Shown: in pieces, positions 40,247 through 49,391 of the stretch
Layout: every line of letters begins with the position of its first letter
How positions within the stretch are numbered: the first letter of the stretch is position 1
Assembly (NCBI RefSeq): GCF_018613315.1
Contig: NZ_JAGGQL010000005.1
Location: forward strand, 295,536 to 359,535
DNA from: Bacillus sp. ISL-37
GTDB lineage: Bacteria; Bacillota; Bacilli; Bacillales; Cytobacillaceae
Length of the DNA: 64,000 bases
Reading direction: 5' to 3'
Program-made: the position numbers and the translations under genes
The notes under the pieces: model-generated
The model's database searches: none
Told to the model about the DNA's origin: nothing
What the model saw: the letters and a program-made list of their open reading frames with translations, nothing else

Positions 40247-40361
40247 ATCAACCATTAAAGTAAACGGTTTCATCTAACTTATAAATTTTAAAATACCTGA
40301 TGCAAAATGTATAACAGATTGAAAATTATTTCAACCTTTTTGATGCATATTTTAATTAAAA

Positions 40362-40544
40362 GCTGTTTTCGTAAAGAATGTTGTTAAAATCCTAAAGCCG
40401 ATTTTAATGTGATAAAACGCTATTTTGCAGGTCAGTATTAAGTGTGCAAGCTCTTTTCTCATAATAAGCTTTAATTTTGTGTAGAAACATAGGTCATTAA
40501 ATCCTATTTTGTAGTCATTAGCAACAAAAGTTTGAGAAAAGAGC
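40362..40544. repeat. Inverted-repeat element, MITE-like
   Basis: GCTCTTTTCTC (40450-40460) is perfectly inverted as GAGAAAAGAGC (40534-40544), and a related GCTGTTTTCGTAAAG at 40362 begins a longer imperfect inverted pair of about 27 bases with the same right end. TAATTAAAA and TAATTCAAA lie just outside the two ends like a duplicated target. An inner ATAGG/CCTAT hairpin sits between. No coding capacity. This could be a decayed non-autonomous element or a structured RNA. Confidence 0.4.
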
Positions 40545-40758
40545 CTAATTCAAATATAAAAACAACTTGCTAAAAAAGTATATTTTCAAAACTTTTTCCA
40601 CCTCAACACTACCATTTTGGACCAATGAAGCTGCTAAGCTTCTGCCTATATTCTCTGTCCATCAAACTCTTTAATAAACCTCAATCCAAGAAATATATCA
40701 ATTCGTTTTAGGTTACTGCTTTTTGCATTTTATACAGTTATCTCAATATTATTCCACA

Positions 40759-41613
40759 TTACATCCCGAGTTCCTCTAAAATATCCTCTGAACTTTTAAC
40801 CAGTTTGGCTCCTTGCTGGATTAAATAATGGACTCCCCCAGAATCCGGACTCAAAATGCTACCGGGGACAGCGAATACATCCCTGCCTTCATTCAATGCA
40901 AAATCTGCCGTGATCAGTGAACCGCTCTTTTTCCTCGCTTCAACAACAAGTGTACCCACTGAAAGACCGCTGATAATCCTATTTCGCATTGGAAATTGCC
41001 ATTTCGCAGGCATTGTTGCTGGTGGATATTCTGATAACACCAGTTGTTTTTCCATCATATACTCTGCCAATTTAACATTTTCCTTCGGATAAAGATGATG
41101 AAACCCGCCAGCTATGACACCTATTGTTTTCCCGCCCAATTTAATAGCTGCTTTATGGGCATGGGCATCAATCCCCCTTGCGAGACCACTAACAATCAAT
41201 ACATTTTTATGTATTAATGAGGGAAATAAATAGTCGATTGCCCCAATGCCATATGCTGTGGCGTTCCTTGATCCAACCACAGCAAGACTTTCTCTGTTCT
41301 TTAACAAAGATAGATTTCCTCTGGCAAACAGCATCCATGGAGGTTGATAGATAGTCTTAAGCCTGTCTGGGTAGTCTTCGTCAAATATAGTGATTAGGTG
41401 AATATTCTGTGTGGTGTAGTCATTGAGAAGTTTGTCGGTGGAAATAAATTGATAGTCTTTGTTGAGTCGCTCTACTCGAGGATTAATAGAGGAATAATTT
41501 GCAGCTTCATTATTACTTATTGCAGAATTTGCTTTGAGGATTGAGTAAATCGCTTTCCAGCTAGCATACCTGCTATGGACAAGCTGGATCAGTTTCTTTT
41601 TTAATTCATCCAT
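40759..41613 (-). CDS. dprA: DNA processing protein DprA (Smf)
   Basis: DprA loads RecA on incoming single-stranded DNA in natural transformation. The 284-residue product from ATG 41613 (GGGGG 6 bases upstream) has the Rossmann core with VVGSRNATAYG near 108, SGLARGIDAHAHKAAI near 136, and FPMRNRIISGLSVGTLVVEA near 201. The winged-helix C-terminal domain of longer homologues is absent, as in B. subtilis. A frame extension to 41691 overlaps the sucD terminator and is rejected. Confidence 0.95.
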   Translation of the reverse strand: MDELKKKLIQLVHSRYASWKAIYSILKANSAISNNEAANYSSINPRVERLNKDYQFISTDKLLNDYTTQNIHLITIFDEDYPDRLKTIYQPPWMLFARGNLSLLKNRESLAVVGSRNATAYGIGAIDYLFPSLIHKNVLIVSGLARGIDAHAHKAAIKLGGKTIGVIAGGFHHLYPKENVKLAEYMMEKQLVLSEYPPATMPAKWQFPMRNRIISGLSVGTLVVEARKKSGSLITADFALNEGRDVFAVPGSILSPDSGGVHYLIQQGAKLVKSSEDILEELGM

Positions 41614-41636
41614 ATGCTTCCCCCTGTGATTAATAA

Positions 41637-41662
41637 ACAGCCCCTCTGTTAAGAGGGACTGT
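41637..41662 (-). terminator. Hairpin between sucD and dprA
   Basis: ACAGTCCCTC and GAGGGGCTGT pair over 10 bp (one G-T) around TTAACA, 14 bases after the sucD stop; only a weak TTTATT follows, so it may be a leaky terminator. Confidence 0.55.
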
Positions 41663-41675
41663 CTGATTGAAAGTT

Positions 41676-42578
41676 TTAGTGTGTTTTGCACTTGTCGTAA
41701 AGGTCTTGCTCCTTCAAAACGCGGATTAGCGTTTCGCCCATTACGGATGGAGTTTCAGCAACCTGGATGCCGCACTCGTTCATTACGCGGATCTTTTCGT
41801 CTGCTGTACCCTTGCCGCCTGAAATGATCGCACCAGCGTGGCCCATGCGCTTTCCAGGAGGTGCAGTTCTTCCGCCGATGAAGCCAACAACTGGTTTCGT
41901 CATGTTAGCCTTGACCCACTCAGCTGCTTCTTCTTCAGCAGTGCCGCCGATTTCACCAATCATGATGACAGCATATGTTTCAGGATCTTCATTGAATGCC
42001 TTCAGGACATCGATGAAGTTTGTTCCGTTAACCGGATCTCCGCCAATTCCCACAGCTGTAGACTGGCCGAGACCAGCTTGAGTCAACTGGTGTACCGCTT
42101 CATATGTCAGTGTTCCAGAACGGGATACAACGCCAACATGGCCTTTAGTATGGATATATCCAGGCATGATACCGATCTTGCACTCATCAGGAGTGATAAC
42201 ACCCGGGCAGTTAGGACCAACAAGGCGAGTTTTCTTTCCTTCCATGTAGCGCTTAACCTTGACCATATCCAATACTGGGATATGCTCAGTAATACAGATT
42301 GCCAAATCAAGGTCTGCATCAACAGCTTCGACAATCGCATCTGCAGCAAATGGTGCTGGTACATAGATTACTGTTGCATTTGCGCCTGTTGCATCAACAG
42401 CTTCCTGTACTGTGTTGAATACAGGAACGCCTTCTACTTCTGTACCGCCCTTGCCTGGAGATGTTCCTCCAACAATTTTTGTACCATATTCAAGCATTTG
42501 TTTTGTATGGAAAAGGGCTGTAGAACCCGTAATCCCTTGAACAATGACCTTTGTATCTTTATTAATGAATACGCTCAC
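41676..42578 (-). CDS. sucD: Succinyl-CoA synthetase alpha subunit
   Basis: The alpha subunit binds CoA and carries the phosphohistidine in the TCA-cycle step succinyl-CoA to succinate with nucleotide triphosphate formation. The 300 residues show [19 protein letters not shown] near 14, the phospho-His H247 in GKRMGHAGA, and [10 protein letters not shown] near 121. The start is a GTG at 42578 with GGAGAG upstream; it follows sucC by 22 bases. Confidence 0.98.
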   Translation of the reverse strand: MSVFINKDTKVIVQGITGSTALFHTKQMLEYGTKIVGGTSPGKGGTEVEGVPVFNTVQEAVDATGANATVIYVPAPFAADAIVEAVDADLDLAICITEHIPVLDMVKVKRYMEGKKTRLVGPNCPGVITPDECKIGIMPGYIHTKGHVGVVSRSGTLTYEAVHQLTQAGLGQSTAVGIGGDPVNGTNFIDVLKAFNEDPETYAVIMIGEIGGTAEEEAAEWVKANMTKPVVGFIGGRTAPPGKRMGHAGAIISGGKGTADEKIRVMNECGIQVAETPSVMGETLIRVLKEQDLYDKCKTH

Positions 42579-42600
42579 GTCAAATTCTCTCCTTTCGATC

Positions 42601-43761
42601 CTACTTAACTAATGAAACGATTTTTTCAGCGCCGTCTGCCATAGATTCAGCAGCAATGATATTTAACCCAGAGTCATTAAGAATCTGTTTTCCAAGATCA
42701 ACGTTAGTACCTTCAAGACGAACGACAAGGGGAACTTGTAGTCCAACCTGCTTGGCAGCTTCCACAACACCGGTAGCAATTACATCACACTTCATGATGC
42801 CGCCGAAGATATTAACAAAGATTCCTTTTACGTTTGGATCTGAAAGGATAATTTTGAAAGCTTCCGTTACTTTCTCAGCAGTTGCGCCGCCCCCAACATC
42901 AAGGAAGTTGGCGGGGTCTCCGCCATAGTGCTTCACGATATCCATAGTTGCCATCGCAAGACCGGCACCGTTAACCATGCAGCCAATATTTCCATCTAAA
43001 GAAATATAGCTGAGGTCATATTTCGATGCTTCGATTTCCTTTGGATCTTCTTCTTCAAGGTCTCGGTACTCAACGATATCCTTCTGGCGGTATAGCGCAT
43101 TTGAATCAAAGTTCAATTTAGCGTCAAGTGCCATTACCTGCCCGTCACCAGTTACAACTAACGGATTGATTTCAGCGATTGAGCAATCTTTTTCGACATA
43201 AGCGCTATATAAGCCCATCATGAACTTTACAGCCTGGTTGACTAGTTCCTTTGGGATGTTGATGTTGAATGCGATACGGCGAGCCTGGTATGGCATAAGA
43301 CCTACTACAGGATCGATTTCTTCTTTGAAGATTTTTTCAGGAGTCGCTTCAGCAACCTCTTCGATCTCCGTTCCGCCTTCTTCAGAAGCCATAAGGACAA
43401 CACGTGAAGTAGCACGGTCAAGCACAAGGCCTACATAGTACTCCTTCTTGATGTCGCAGCCTTCCTCAATCAATAGGCGTTTTACTTCCTTGCCTTCTGG
43501 ACCAGTCTGGTGAGTAACCAGTGTCTTTCCTAAAATCTCAGATGCATATGTACGTACTTCATCAAGATTCTTTGCAACCTTGACACCGCCGGCTTTACCC
43601 CTTCCGCCAGCATGGATTTGAGCTTTTACGACAACTACTCCCGAGCCAAGCTCTTTAGCTGCTTCAACAGCTTCATCGACTGTAAAAGCAACCTTCCCAT
43701 TCGGTACTTTTACCCCATATTTTCTGAGGATTTCTTTTCCTTGATACTCATGGACATTCAT
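42601..43761 (-). CDS. sucC: Succinyl-CoA synthetase beta subunit (ADP-forming)
   Basis: The beta subunit holds the ATP-grasp nucleotide site. The 386 residues start [17 protein letters not shown], with [17 protein letters not shown] near 46-62, [11 protein letters not shown] near 193 and [12 protein letters not shown] near 285. Pairs with sucD. A SigA promoter and a cre-like site lie about 120 bases upstream. Confidence 0.98.
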   Translation of the reverse strand: MNVHEYQGKEILRKYGVKVPNGKVAFTVDEAVEAAKELGSGVVVVKAQIHAGGRGKAGGVKVAKNLDEVRTYASEILGKTLVTHQTGPEGKEVKRLLIEEGCDIKKEYYVGLVLDRATSRVVLMASEEGGTEIEEVAEATPEKIFKEEIDPVVGLMPYQARRIAFNINIPKELVNQAVKFMMGLYSAYVEKDCSIAEINPLVVTGDGQVMALDAKLNFDSNALYRQKDIVEYRDLEEEDPKEIEASKYDLSYISLDGNIGCMVNGAGLAMATMDIVKHYGGDPANFLDVGGGATAEKVTEAFKIILSDPNVKGIFVNIFGGIMKCDVIATGVVEAAKQVGLQVPLVVRLEGTNVDLGKQILNDSGLNIIAAESMADGAEKIVSLVK

Positions 43762-43878
43762 TTCCCATCCTCCTATCTATTAGAAAAACGAACAAAAAAT
43801 AGAGAATCGCCAAGCGACCCGCTCCGTAATTTCATTTTCCTAAGTAGAAAATATAATTCATTTAAATTTACTAAAAAT

Positions 43879-43892
43879 AGACTGCGCTTTCA
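43879..43892. promoter_or_regulatory. cre-like site (CcpA) at the sucC start of transcription
   Basis: TGAAAGCGCAGTCT on the minus strand fits the cre consensus TGWAANCGNTNWCA at 12 of 14 positions and sits directly after the -10, where bound CcpA would block transcription. Confidence 0.45.
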
Positions 43893-43920
43893 TTTTATAT
43901 AATGAATTATTGATTGTCTA
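43892..43920 (-). promoter_or_regulatory. SigA-type promoter of sucCD
   Basis: TAGACA (43920-43915) and TAAAAT (43897-43892), 17 bases apart on the minus strand, upstream of sucC. Confidence 0.65.
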
Positions 43921-43990
43921 CCTTTATGATTTAAATATTTCGCCATTTTAAATATTGCAAAAAAATAACGAAGATAAAGCTTACGAATAT

Positions 43991-44024
43991 AAAAAGCCGG
44001 AATCATTGCGTTTCCCGGCTTTGA
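43991..44024 (-). terminator. Terminator after ylqH
   Basis: AAAGCCGG and CCGGCTTT form an 8-bp stem, followed on the minus strand by TTTTTATAT. It ends the ylqG-ylqH unit before the sucC promoter. Confidence 0.8.
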
Positions 44025-44083
44025 CAATAAAAATCCATGCTAAAAAAGCTATATTCATTCTGTTGGTTTTCATTGTGAAAATA

Positions 44084-44368
44084 TTATTTTTGTTTTCCTG
44101 CTTGTTTATCCAAATGATAGACAAAGGAAAATACTTCGGCTACTGCTTGATACAGTTCTTCTGGAATTCGCTCATTTAGTTCCAGTTGGCTCAGGACTTC
44201 AACGAGTGAAGGATCTTCCTGGATCGGGATTTCATGATTCTTCGCTTTTTCAATGATTTGTTCAGCAACAAGACCCTTACCCTTCGCCATTACTTTAGGA
44301 GCGTCCATATTTCCAGCGTTATAACCCAGGGCAACAGCTGATTTTCTTGTATGCTTAGCTGGTTTCAT
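44084..44368 (-). CDS. ylqH: FlhB C-terminal domain homologue (YlqH)
   Basis: The 94-residue protein matches only the cytosolic C-terminal domain of FlhB/YscU: AVALGYNAGNMDAPKVMAKG aligns with AIALKYDEQKSDAPIVVAKG of the true FlhB in this window, and both end with an IPEE..-AEV..FVY helix. It has no membrane part and starts at about where FlhB would be cleaved, with the NPTH replaced by KHTR. YlqH is its B. subtilis counterpart; function unknown. It overlaps the FliK-like ylqG by 4 bases, suggesting the two products work together. Confidence 0.92.
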   Translation of the reverse strand: MKPAKHTRKSAVALGYNAGNMDAPKVMAKGKGLVAEQIIEKAKNHEIPIQEDPSLVEVLSQLELNERIPEELYQAVAEVFSFVYHLDKQAGKQK

Positions 44369-46221
44369 ATTTTAATATCCACTCCGCTATATTCTTTTTG
44401 CCCATATAAATCTGCCAGGCTACGTTGATTTCTCCCTGTCTGGGATTGGCCAGGAACATGGAAGTGAACAGAGGACAGATGATAATCAATTTCCGCTAGC
44501 TTCAATTTCAATATCGGTGTCATTTCTTCTGCCATTTTTCTCAGAGTGGGATTTTCGTTAAAAATCTGGACACTCATAATTCGATTCTGTACTTGCATAT
44601 CAACGATAACATCATCTAAATGCTTAAGTTTCAGGTAAAAGAGCACACGGCAAAAATCAGCGTCTATTTTTCCGTCTTCAGTCTTCTTCCCGCTCCATTG
44701 CATCGTAAGTTCATTCGTTTTTCCACCCAGCATAAAGGGTATTTGCACAACGAGCTGCTGGATTGGACCCGCTTCCTGGGAAAGCAGCTGGAATCCGGTG
44801 AGTTTGTTTAAGACCAATTCTGCGGCTTCTTTAACAGCAGGCGGAGGATTTTCGTTCAACAGGCGCAGAACAAGGGATTTAAGTGTCTCTGATACTTGTG
44901 CCTTTCCAATCTCTCCATCTTTTAAAACTTCGCTAAGCTGTTGTTCGTAAGACAGACCCAGGGCTGATAGGAATTGTTTTATCCTTGTATCGGTGAGCAG
45001 TGCGGTGCCAGTTTCTTGCAGCGGAGCTGGCTGTTCTGCTTTGGCAACTGCTTCAGAGAGCAGCTGTGCATGCAGGCCTGTTAAATTTCCGGATTGAGGC
45101 TGTCCCGCAACCTTAAGCAAGTCTACTCCAGCTTGTCGCCACGTATCCTTTTCTCCCATCAGGACGGATAGGAACTCTCCATCACTCACCATTGAAATTA
45201 ACTGCTTGAAAGCCTGAAGTCCTTGCTTTGCCTCCGCTTCTTTTCCAGAAGTTCGGTAGAATAACAATTTAAGTGATTCTGCCAGCTCATTAGCTGGGAA
45301 TGTTTTTTCAGTGACGAAATTTGAAATCATCTGTCTGGCTGTAGAACTGTCGCCATTTTCTATGAGTGTTATGATATTTTTGGCGAAATTCAGCCCATCA
45401 GGCAGTTCATCTCCGACTGTGCCTGAGCTTTGCAGCCTGACCAGCATCTGCTGTAAAAGATTGCTTTCACTGCCTTTCGAAGCAATCGCACCAAACTGTT
45501 TAAGCAGTTCCAGAGCAACTTGGCTTTCCTGGCCTTCCCGTTTAAGCCATATTGCCGCTAGATTATTCACGGCTGCTTCAGAATTCATTATTTTACTGGA
45601 TGGCAGCATTTCATTCAAAAGTTTTTTAAGACTTGTACTTGCCCCAGAACTCCACGCCGTGTCTAAAGTCTTTTCAAGTTTATCTAACAACTGGACCAGA
45701 GATTGTTCCTTGGTGATGGTGTAGAGGGCATCAAACGAGGCCTGTGTAACAGGAAACCCTCTAGTAAGGATCAATTTTATAGCATCTTGACCAGCACTGC
45801 GGGAATCCGCCATACTCAGCCACTCTGCCGCCTGCTTTAGAAGTTCTCGGTTTACTGGAAGCTGCTCCTTGATAAAAAAACGGATAAGTTCAATGGTTTC
45901 CTTTGTCGGGTGCATCCCAAATTCTCCGAGAATCTTTGCCATGCTTCCCGGCTGGGCCTTATCCTCACTACCTGATCCAATCACCTTCAAATGAACCTTT
46001 CCTTCACCAGGCTGAACCTGGAACCAGTACCGCTCATTTGCAGATAATGGAGTTTCTAATTTTGCAATCATTTTTTGGTTGCCGACTTGCACTTCTGCTA
46101 CTTGATCAGGATAGAGCTTCAGGATTTTCCCATTAATGATTTGGCCGGGCCGGAATTCAGCTGTTTTAACTTGCTGTGTTGTTTTTTGGTTAAATAAGCC
46201 TTGCAGCGCTCCTGTTTCCAT
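44365..46221 (-). CDS. ylqG: FliK-like protein YlqG
   Basis: A 618-residue soluble protein, uncharacterised but with a FliK-like plan. Residues 1-95 look like a small beta-domain (QIINGKILKLYPDQVAEVQV), 100-450 are helical repeats rich in Leu/Ala/Gln/Glu, and the end (about 490-590) has a domain with LFYLKLKHLDDVIVDMQVQN followed by a helix and SSVHFHV, resembling the FliK C-terminal core. No membrane segment or signal. It lies between rnhB and ylqH. Its partner being an FlhB-C homologue supports, but does not prove, a FliK-FlhB-like interaction. Confidence 0.8.
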   Translation of the reverse strand: METGALQGLFNQKTTQQVKTAEFRPGQIINGKILKLYPDQVAEVQVGNQKMIAKLETPLSANERYWFQVQPGEGKVHLKVIGSGSEDKAQPGSMAKILGEFGMHPTKETIELIRFFIKEQLPVNRELLKQAAEWLSMADSRSAGQDAIKLILTRGFPVTQASFDALYTITKEQSLVQLLDKLEKTLDTAWSSGASTSLKKLLNEMLPSSKIMNSEAAVNNLAAIWLKREGQESQVALELLKQFGAIASKGSESNLLQQMLVRLQSSGTVGDELPDGLNFAKNIITLIENGDSSTARQMISNFVTEKTFPANELAESLKLLFYRTSGKEAEAKQGLQAFKQLISMVSDGEFLSVLMGEKDTWRQAGVDLLKVAGQPQSGNLTGLHAQLLSEAVAKAEQPAPLQETGTALLTDTRIKQFLSALGLSYEQQLSEVLKDGEIGKAQVSETLKSLVLRLLNENPPPAVKEAAELVLNKLTGFQLLSQEAGPIQQLVVQIPFMLGGKTNELTMQWSGKKTEDGKIDADFCRVLFYLKLKHLDDVIVDMQVQNRIMSVQIFNENPTLRKMAEEMTPILKLKLAEIDYHLSSVHFHVPGQSQTGRNQRSLADLYGQKEYSGVDIKI

Positions 46222-46243
46222 GGTTCACCTGCTTTACCAAGTT

Positions 46244-47014
46244 CTACTGAATATACTCTCTTACGGGAGCGAATGTCTTCCTGTGATGATCAGTGACACC
46301 ATGCTCCTTGATAGCTCTTAAGTGTTCCGCGGTTCCATACCCCATATTTGCCCCGAATCCATAGGGCGGGAATTCGATACTGAGTTCTTTCATCAGCCTG
46401 TCCCTCGTTACTTTGGCAATAATCGAAGCTGCCGCAATGGATATGCTTCTGGAATCACCTTTAATCAGCGCTTCAAACGGATAAGGTGTGTCCAGCTTGA
46501 CGGCATCAATCAAAAGAAAATCGGGAGTGATCCCTAGTTGATTCACAGCTGAAAGCATCGCTTTCTTGCTGGCCTGGAGAATATTGATTTCATCTATTTC
46601 CGCAGCGCTGATCAGTCCTACTCCGACAGCCAGGGCTTCAGACATAATGACCTCAAAATATTCATCCCTTTTTGATTCTGTCAGTTTCTTAGAATCATTG
46701 AGACCTGGAAGATAAAAGTTCCCCGGCAGGATGACTGCCCCTGCAACCACTGGACCAGCTAAAGGTCCTCGTCCGGCCTCATCAATCCCGGCAATATACT
46801 CGAACCCTTCCGATCGATATTTTCTTTCAAAGGAAGTCATATTGACGAATTGTTCATGGACTTGTTTCTTTTGCTCTTCCTGCCTTTCCCATTTCAGGAC
46901 AAGTTTTTGCACACCCTTGCGACTATCTTTTTTTAAGGCTTTCAGGAATTCATTGTTTACCTCCTCTTTCCCGAAAAGCTGTTGTTCAATTTCACCAATT
47001 GTATATTTCTCCAT
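46244..47014 (-). CDS. rnhB: Ribonuclease HII
   Basis: RNase HII cuts RNA in DNA hybrids and at single ribonucleotides. The 256 residues carry an N-terminal substrate-binding extension of about 70 residues, then IAGIDEAGRGPLAGPVVAGA (Asp-Glu metal ligands), LNDSKKLTESKRDEYF near 106, and the distal acidic residue in LLIDAVKLD near 167. ATG at 47014 follows AGGAG. Confidence 0.96.
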   Translation of the reverse strand: MEKYTIGEIEQQLFGKEEVNNEFLKALKKDSRKGVQKLVLKWERQEEQKKQVHEQFVNMTSFERKYRSEGFEYIAGIDEAGRGPLAGPVVAGAVILPGNFYLPGLNDSKKLTESKRDEYFEVIMSEALAVGVGLISAAEIDEINILQASKKAMLSAVNQLGITPDFLLIDAVKLDTPYPFEALIKGDSRSISIAAASIIAKVTRDRLMKELSIEFPPYGFGANMGYGTAEHLRAIKEHGVTDHHRKTFAPVREYIQ

Positions 47015-47063
47015 AAAATTTCTCCTAGTAATACTTCTTTATTATGTATCGGCAGTTTAAATC

Positions 47064-47099
47064 AAAAATAAAGGCCCTGGACTCAGGACCTTTATTTTT
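47064..47099 (-). terminator. Terminator after rbgA
   Basis: AAAAATAAAGGTCCTG and CAGGGCCTTTATTTTT form a 16-bp stem with one G-T pair; the rbgA stop TAA lies within the upstream arm. It would also partly work on the other strand. Confidence 0.85.
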
Positions 47100-47979
47100 G
47101 AGTGTCATTTTCTTTTTCTTCCACAGAGGTCAAATCCTCAGGTCGTTCAAAGGATAGCGGACCTAATTTTTCTGTCCGTATTTCCCTGATCACAAGCTCT
47201 GCGACTTTGTCATAGTCAACGTATCCACCAGACATTCTGCAGCCGCGAAAATCGCCAATCTGATCAAAAAGCTCCACAATGTCTTCCGGCAATTCAGACA
47301 GCTTATATCTTTCTTGCAGGCGCTCTGGATAGTGTTTTTCCAAATACCTTAGCGCATATACAGTCAAGTCCTGAAGATTAAGGAGCGTGTCTTTAATCGC
47401 ACCGGTAACTGCGAGCTTGACTCCAACCTGCTGGTCCTCAAACTTTGGCCAAAGGATTCCCGGAGTATCCAGAAGTTCGAGCTCTTTGCCTACTTTGATC
47501 CATTGCTGAGATTTCGTCACTCCAGGCCTATTCCCGGTCTGGGCGATATTTTTACCGGCAAGCCTGTTGATCAAGGTCGATTTACCAGCATTCGGGATGC
47601 CGACAATCATTGCCCGAATAGCTCTTGGCTTGACACCTTTTGATTTCAGGCGGTCAAACTTGTCTTTTAGGAGGACCTTGGACTCCTGGACGATTTGCTT
47701 TAGACCAGTACCGGCCTGTGAGTTGATTGCCAGTGCGGTAATTCCTTTTTTACGGTAGTGGCGCAGCCATTGTTCTGTAACGGCTTTATCCGCCATATCT
47801 GCTTTATTCAGTAAAACAATTCTTGGTTTGTGCTGGATGATTTCATCAATCATAGGGTTCCTGGACGAATACGGTATCCGCGCGTCCACCAATTCAAAGA
47901 TAACATCCACGAGCTTTAATTTTTCCGTGACCTCTCTGCGAGCCTTAGCCATATGGCCTGGAAACCATTGGATCGTCAA
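47092..47979 (-). CDS. rbgA: Ribosome biogenesis GTPase RbgA (YlqF)
   Basis: RbgA is needed for late 50S assembly (incorporation of L16 and others). It is a circularly permuted GTPase: G4 LLNKADMAD (near 56) comes before G1 [14 protein letters not shown] (near 125) and G3 LDTPGILWP (near 169). The start is TTG 47979, giving [17 protein letters not shown] as in B. subtilis, 7 bases after AGGAGG; an in-frame GTG at 47988 lies on the ribosome site. 295 residues. Confidence 0.96.
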   Translation of the reverse strand: MTIQWFPGHMAKARREVTEKLKLVDVIFELVDARIPYSSRNPMIDEIIQHKPRIVLLNKADMADKAVTEQWLRHYRKKGITALAINSQAGTGLKQIVQESKVLLKDKFDRLKSKGVKPRAIRAMIVGIPNAGKSTLINRLAGKNIAQTGNRPGVTKSQQWIKVGKELELLDTPGILWPKFEDQQVGVKLAVTGAIKDTLLNLQDLTVYALRYLEKHYPERLQERYKLSELPEDIVELFDQIGDFRGCRMSGGYVDYDKVAELVIREIRTEKLGPLSFERPEDLTSVEEKENDTQK

Positions 47980-48039
47980 AGCAGCCACCTCCTATCTGTT
48001 TAGCAATCTCCCGTATGCCTGTTGGGATCTTGTCATGTC

Positions 48040-48594
48040 CTAGTCTATTGTACGAATATCTTCAATAGGCCAATAGATGATGCTGGTCTTTCCCAGCACC
48101 TCTTCAAAAGGTACAGTGCCAATGTGGCGGCTATCCTTGCTGAAACGGCGGTTATCACCCATAACGAAAAGATGGCCTTCAGGTACAGTCTCCCTGCCGA
48201 TCTTCTCCTCCAGTGTGAAAGGATCTGTCAGCGGCCCATCAATCACCTGTTTTTTATATTCTTCCAAGTATGGTTCTTCGTATGCTTTCCCATTCACATA
48301 TAATGTGTCATTTTTATATTCTACTTTATCGCCTGGAAGGCCGATTACTCTTTTTATGTAATCTTTGTTTTCGGGTGCATGAAAGACGATGATATCGAAT
48401 CTTTCGGGCTCCCCAACTTTATAGCTAAGCTTGTTCACGATCATTCGGTCCTGGTCGTGGAGTGTAGGCATCATCGATAAACCGTCCACCACGATTGGTG
48501 CAAATAAAAAGTATCGAATAACCGCTGCCAGTACGACAGCAATCAGAAGTGCCTTCGTCCATTCCCATAGTTCATTCTTCTTTTTCTCGGCCAT
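48040..48594 (-). CDS. lepB: Type I signal peptidase
   Basis: Signal peptidase I cleaves signal peptides outside the membrane. The 184 residues have one membrane anchor at about 14-31, the catalytic Ser40 in VDGLSMMPTL and catalytic Lys81 in YIKRVIGLPGD, then GDNRRFSKDSRHIGTV near 147. This is the SipS-like P-type layout. It lies between rplS and rbgA. Confidence 0.96.
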   Translation of the reverse strand: MAEKKKNELWEWTKALLIAVVLAAVIRYFLFAPIVVDGLSMMPTLHDQDRMIVNKLSYKVGEPERFDIIVFHAPENKDYIKRVIGLPGDKVEYKNDTLYVNGKAYEEPYLEEYKKQVIDGPLTDPFTLEEKIGRETVPEGHLFVMGDNRRFSKDSRHIGTVPFEEVLGKTSIIYWPIEDIRTID

Positions 48595-48873
48595 TCTTTT
48601 CCCACCATTCCAAAATATATGTTGTTTGAGTACATAACTTTATTTTACATAAGTCAGACAAGATAAACACGATGGGCAATGATTTTTAAAATAAATTTAA
48701 TAATGCCTTTTCATAAACGATGTGCTTGGCACAATCAAAAGTAAAAACCGGCACCTGGGTTTTTACGAGTATATATACCACACCATTTTAAACGTCTCCT
48801 TGAAAAGAGCCACGATGCCTTTCAATATGCGGTTGCATTTTATTAGCATTTCGCCAGGAAAAGAATTTGAATG
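48595..48873. other. Gap between rplS and lepB
   Basis: About 280 bases without a convincing gene. A perfect 9-bp inverted repeat, GTAAAAACC/GGTTTTTAC (48741-48766), could act as a second terminator in either direction. A promoter for lepB is expected here; TAAAAT near the gene is a candidate -10 without a clear -35. Confidence 0.5.
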
Positions 48874-48905
48874 AAAAAGGAGCTTGGCTAGGCAAGCTCC
48901 TTTTT
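48874..48905 (-). terminator. Terminator after rplS
   Basis: AAAAAGGAGCTTG and CAAGCTCCTTTTT form a 13-bp stem with a 6-base loop, right after the rplS stop: a strong intrinsic terminator. Confidence 0.92.
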
Positions 48906-48916
48906 GACATTCATTC

Positions 48917-49261
48917 TTATCGAATTTCTTTAATACGCGCTTTCTTACCACGTAGGTTACGTAGGTAGTAAAGTTTCGCACGGCGTACTTTACCGCGACG
49001 GATAACTTCAAGCTTCGCGATTTTTGGTGTGTGAACAGGGAAAGCACGCTCAACGCCTACTCCGTAAGAAATCTTACGAACTGTAAAAGTTTCGCTGATT
49101 CCACCACCACGACGCTTAATCACTACACCTTCAAACAACTGGATACGTTCGCGAGTTCCTTCGACAACCTTAACGTGTACACGTACTGTGTCACCAGGAC
49201 GGAAAGATGGAAGATCAGTGCGAAGTTGTGCTTTTGTGATTTCTTCGATTAATTGTTGCAT
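48917..49261 (-). CDS. rplS: 50S ribosomal protein L19
   Basis: L19 lies at the subunit interface near bridge B8. The product (114 residues) starts [20 protein letters not shown] and contains [20 protein letters not shown] near 32-51 and the conserved C-terminus [15 protein letters not shown]. Start at 49261 after GGGAGGAG; the longer frame to 49330 is leader. It has its own promoter and terminator. Confidence 0.98.
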   Translation of the reverse strand: MQQLIEEITKAQLRTDLPSFRPGDTVRVHVKVVEGTRERIQLFEGVVIKRRGGGISETFTVRKISYGVGVERAFPVHTPKIAKLEVIRRGKVRRAKLYYLRNLRGKKARIKEIR

Positions 49262-49360
49262 CGTATTCAACTCCTCCCACGAATGCTCTTGCACACTTTC
49301 ATTGCAGCGGAACATTGTTATAAGCGGCATTCAGCACGTTTGCTTTTAGCCACAAGAAGT
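49262..49360 (-). promoter_or_regulatory. Leader of rplS, probable L19-type leader
   Basis: About 90 bases of untranslated leader with GAATGC (49325-49330 region) complementary to GCATTC near the ribosome site. Bacillus rplS has a known L19 leader family; position and length fit but I cannot confirm the fold by eye. Confidence 0.4.
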
Positions 49361-49389
49361 ATCTTAACATAAACAGGGCCTGACTGCAA
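49361..49389 (-). promoter_or_regulatory. SigA-type promoter of rplS
   Basis: TTGCAG (49389-49384) and TAAGAT (49366-49361), 17 bases apart on the minus strand, directly between trmD and rplS. Confidence 0.7.
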
Positions 49390-49391
49390 TA

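Larger units (their letters stand above)
40182..40758. other. Non-coding gap between dprA and topA
   Basis: About 575 bases, A+T rich, with no supportable reading frame on either strand. It holds the topA promoter at one end and an inverted-repeat element at 40362-40544. The rest shows nothing recognisable, and no clear terminator follows dprA. Confidence 0.7.
43762..44083. other. Gap between ylqH and sucC
   Basis: About 320 bases without a gene. It contains the ylqH terminator, then the sucC promoter and cre-like site, then a roughly 120-base sucC leader in which I see no clear regulatory fold. Confidence 0.65.

Noticed and set aside
48763..49053. Minus-strand frame of 96 codons overlapping the end of rplS
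   Set aside because: It crosses the rplS coding sequence and its terminator in another frame and has no ribosome site.
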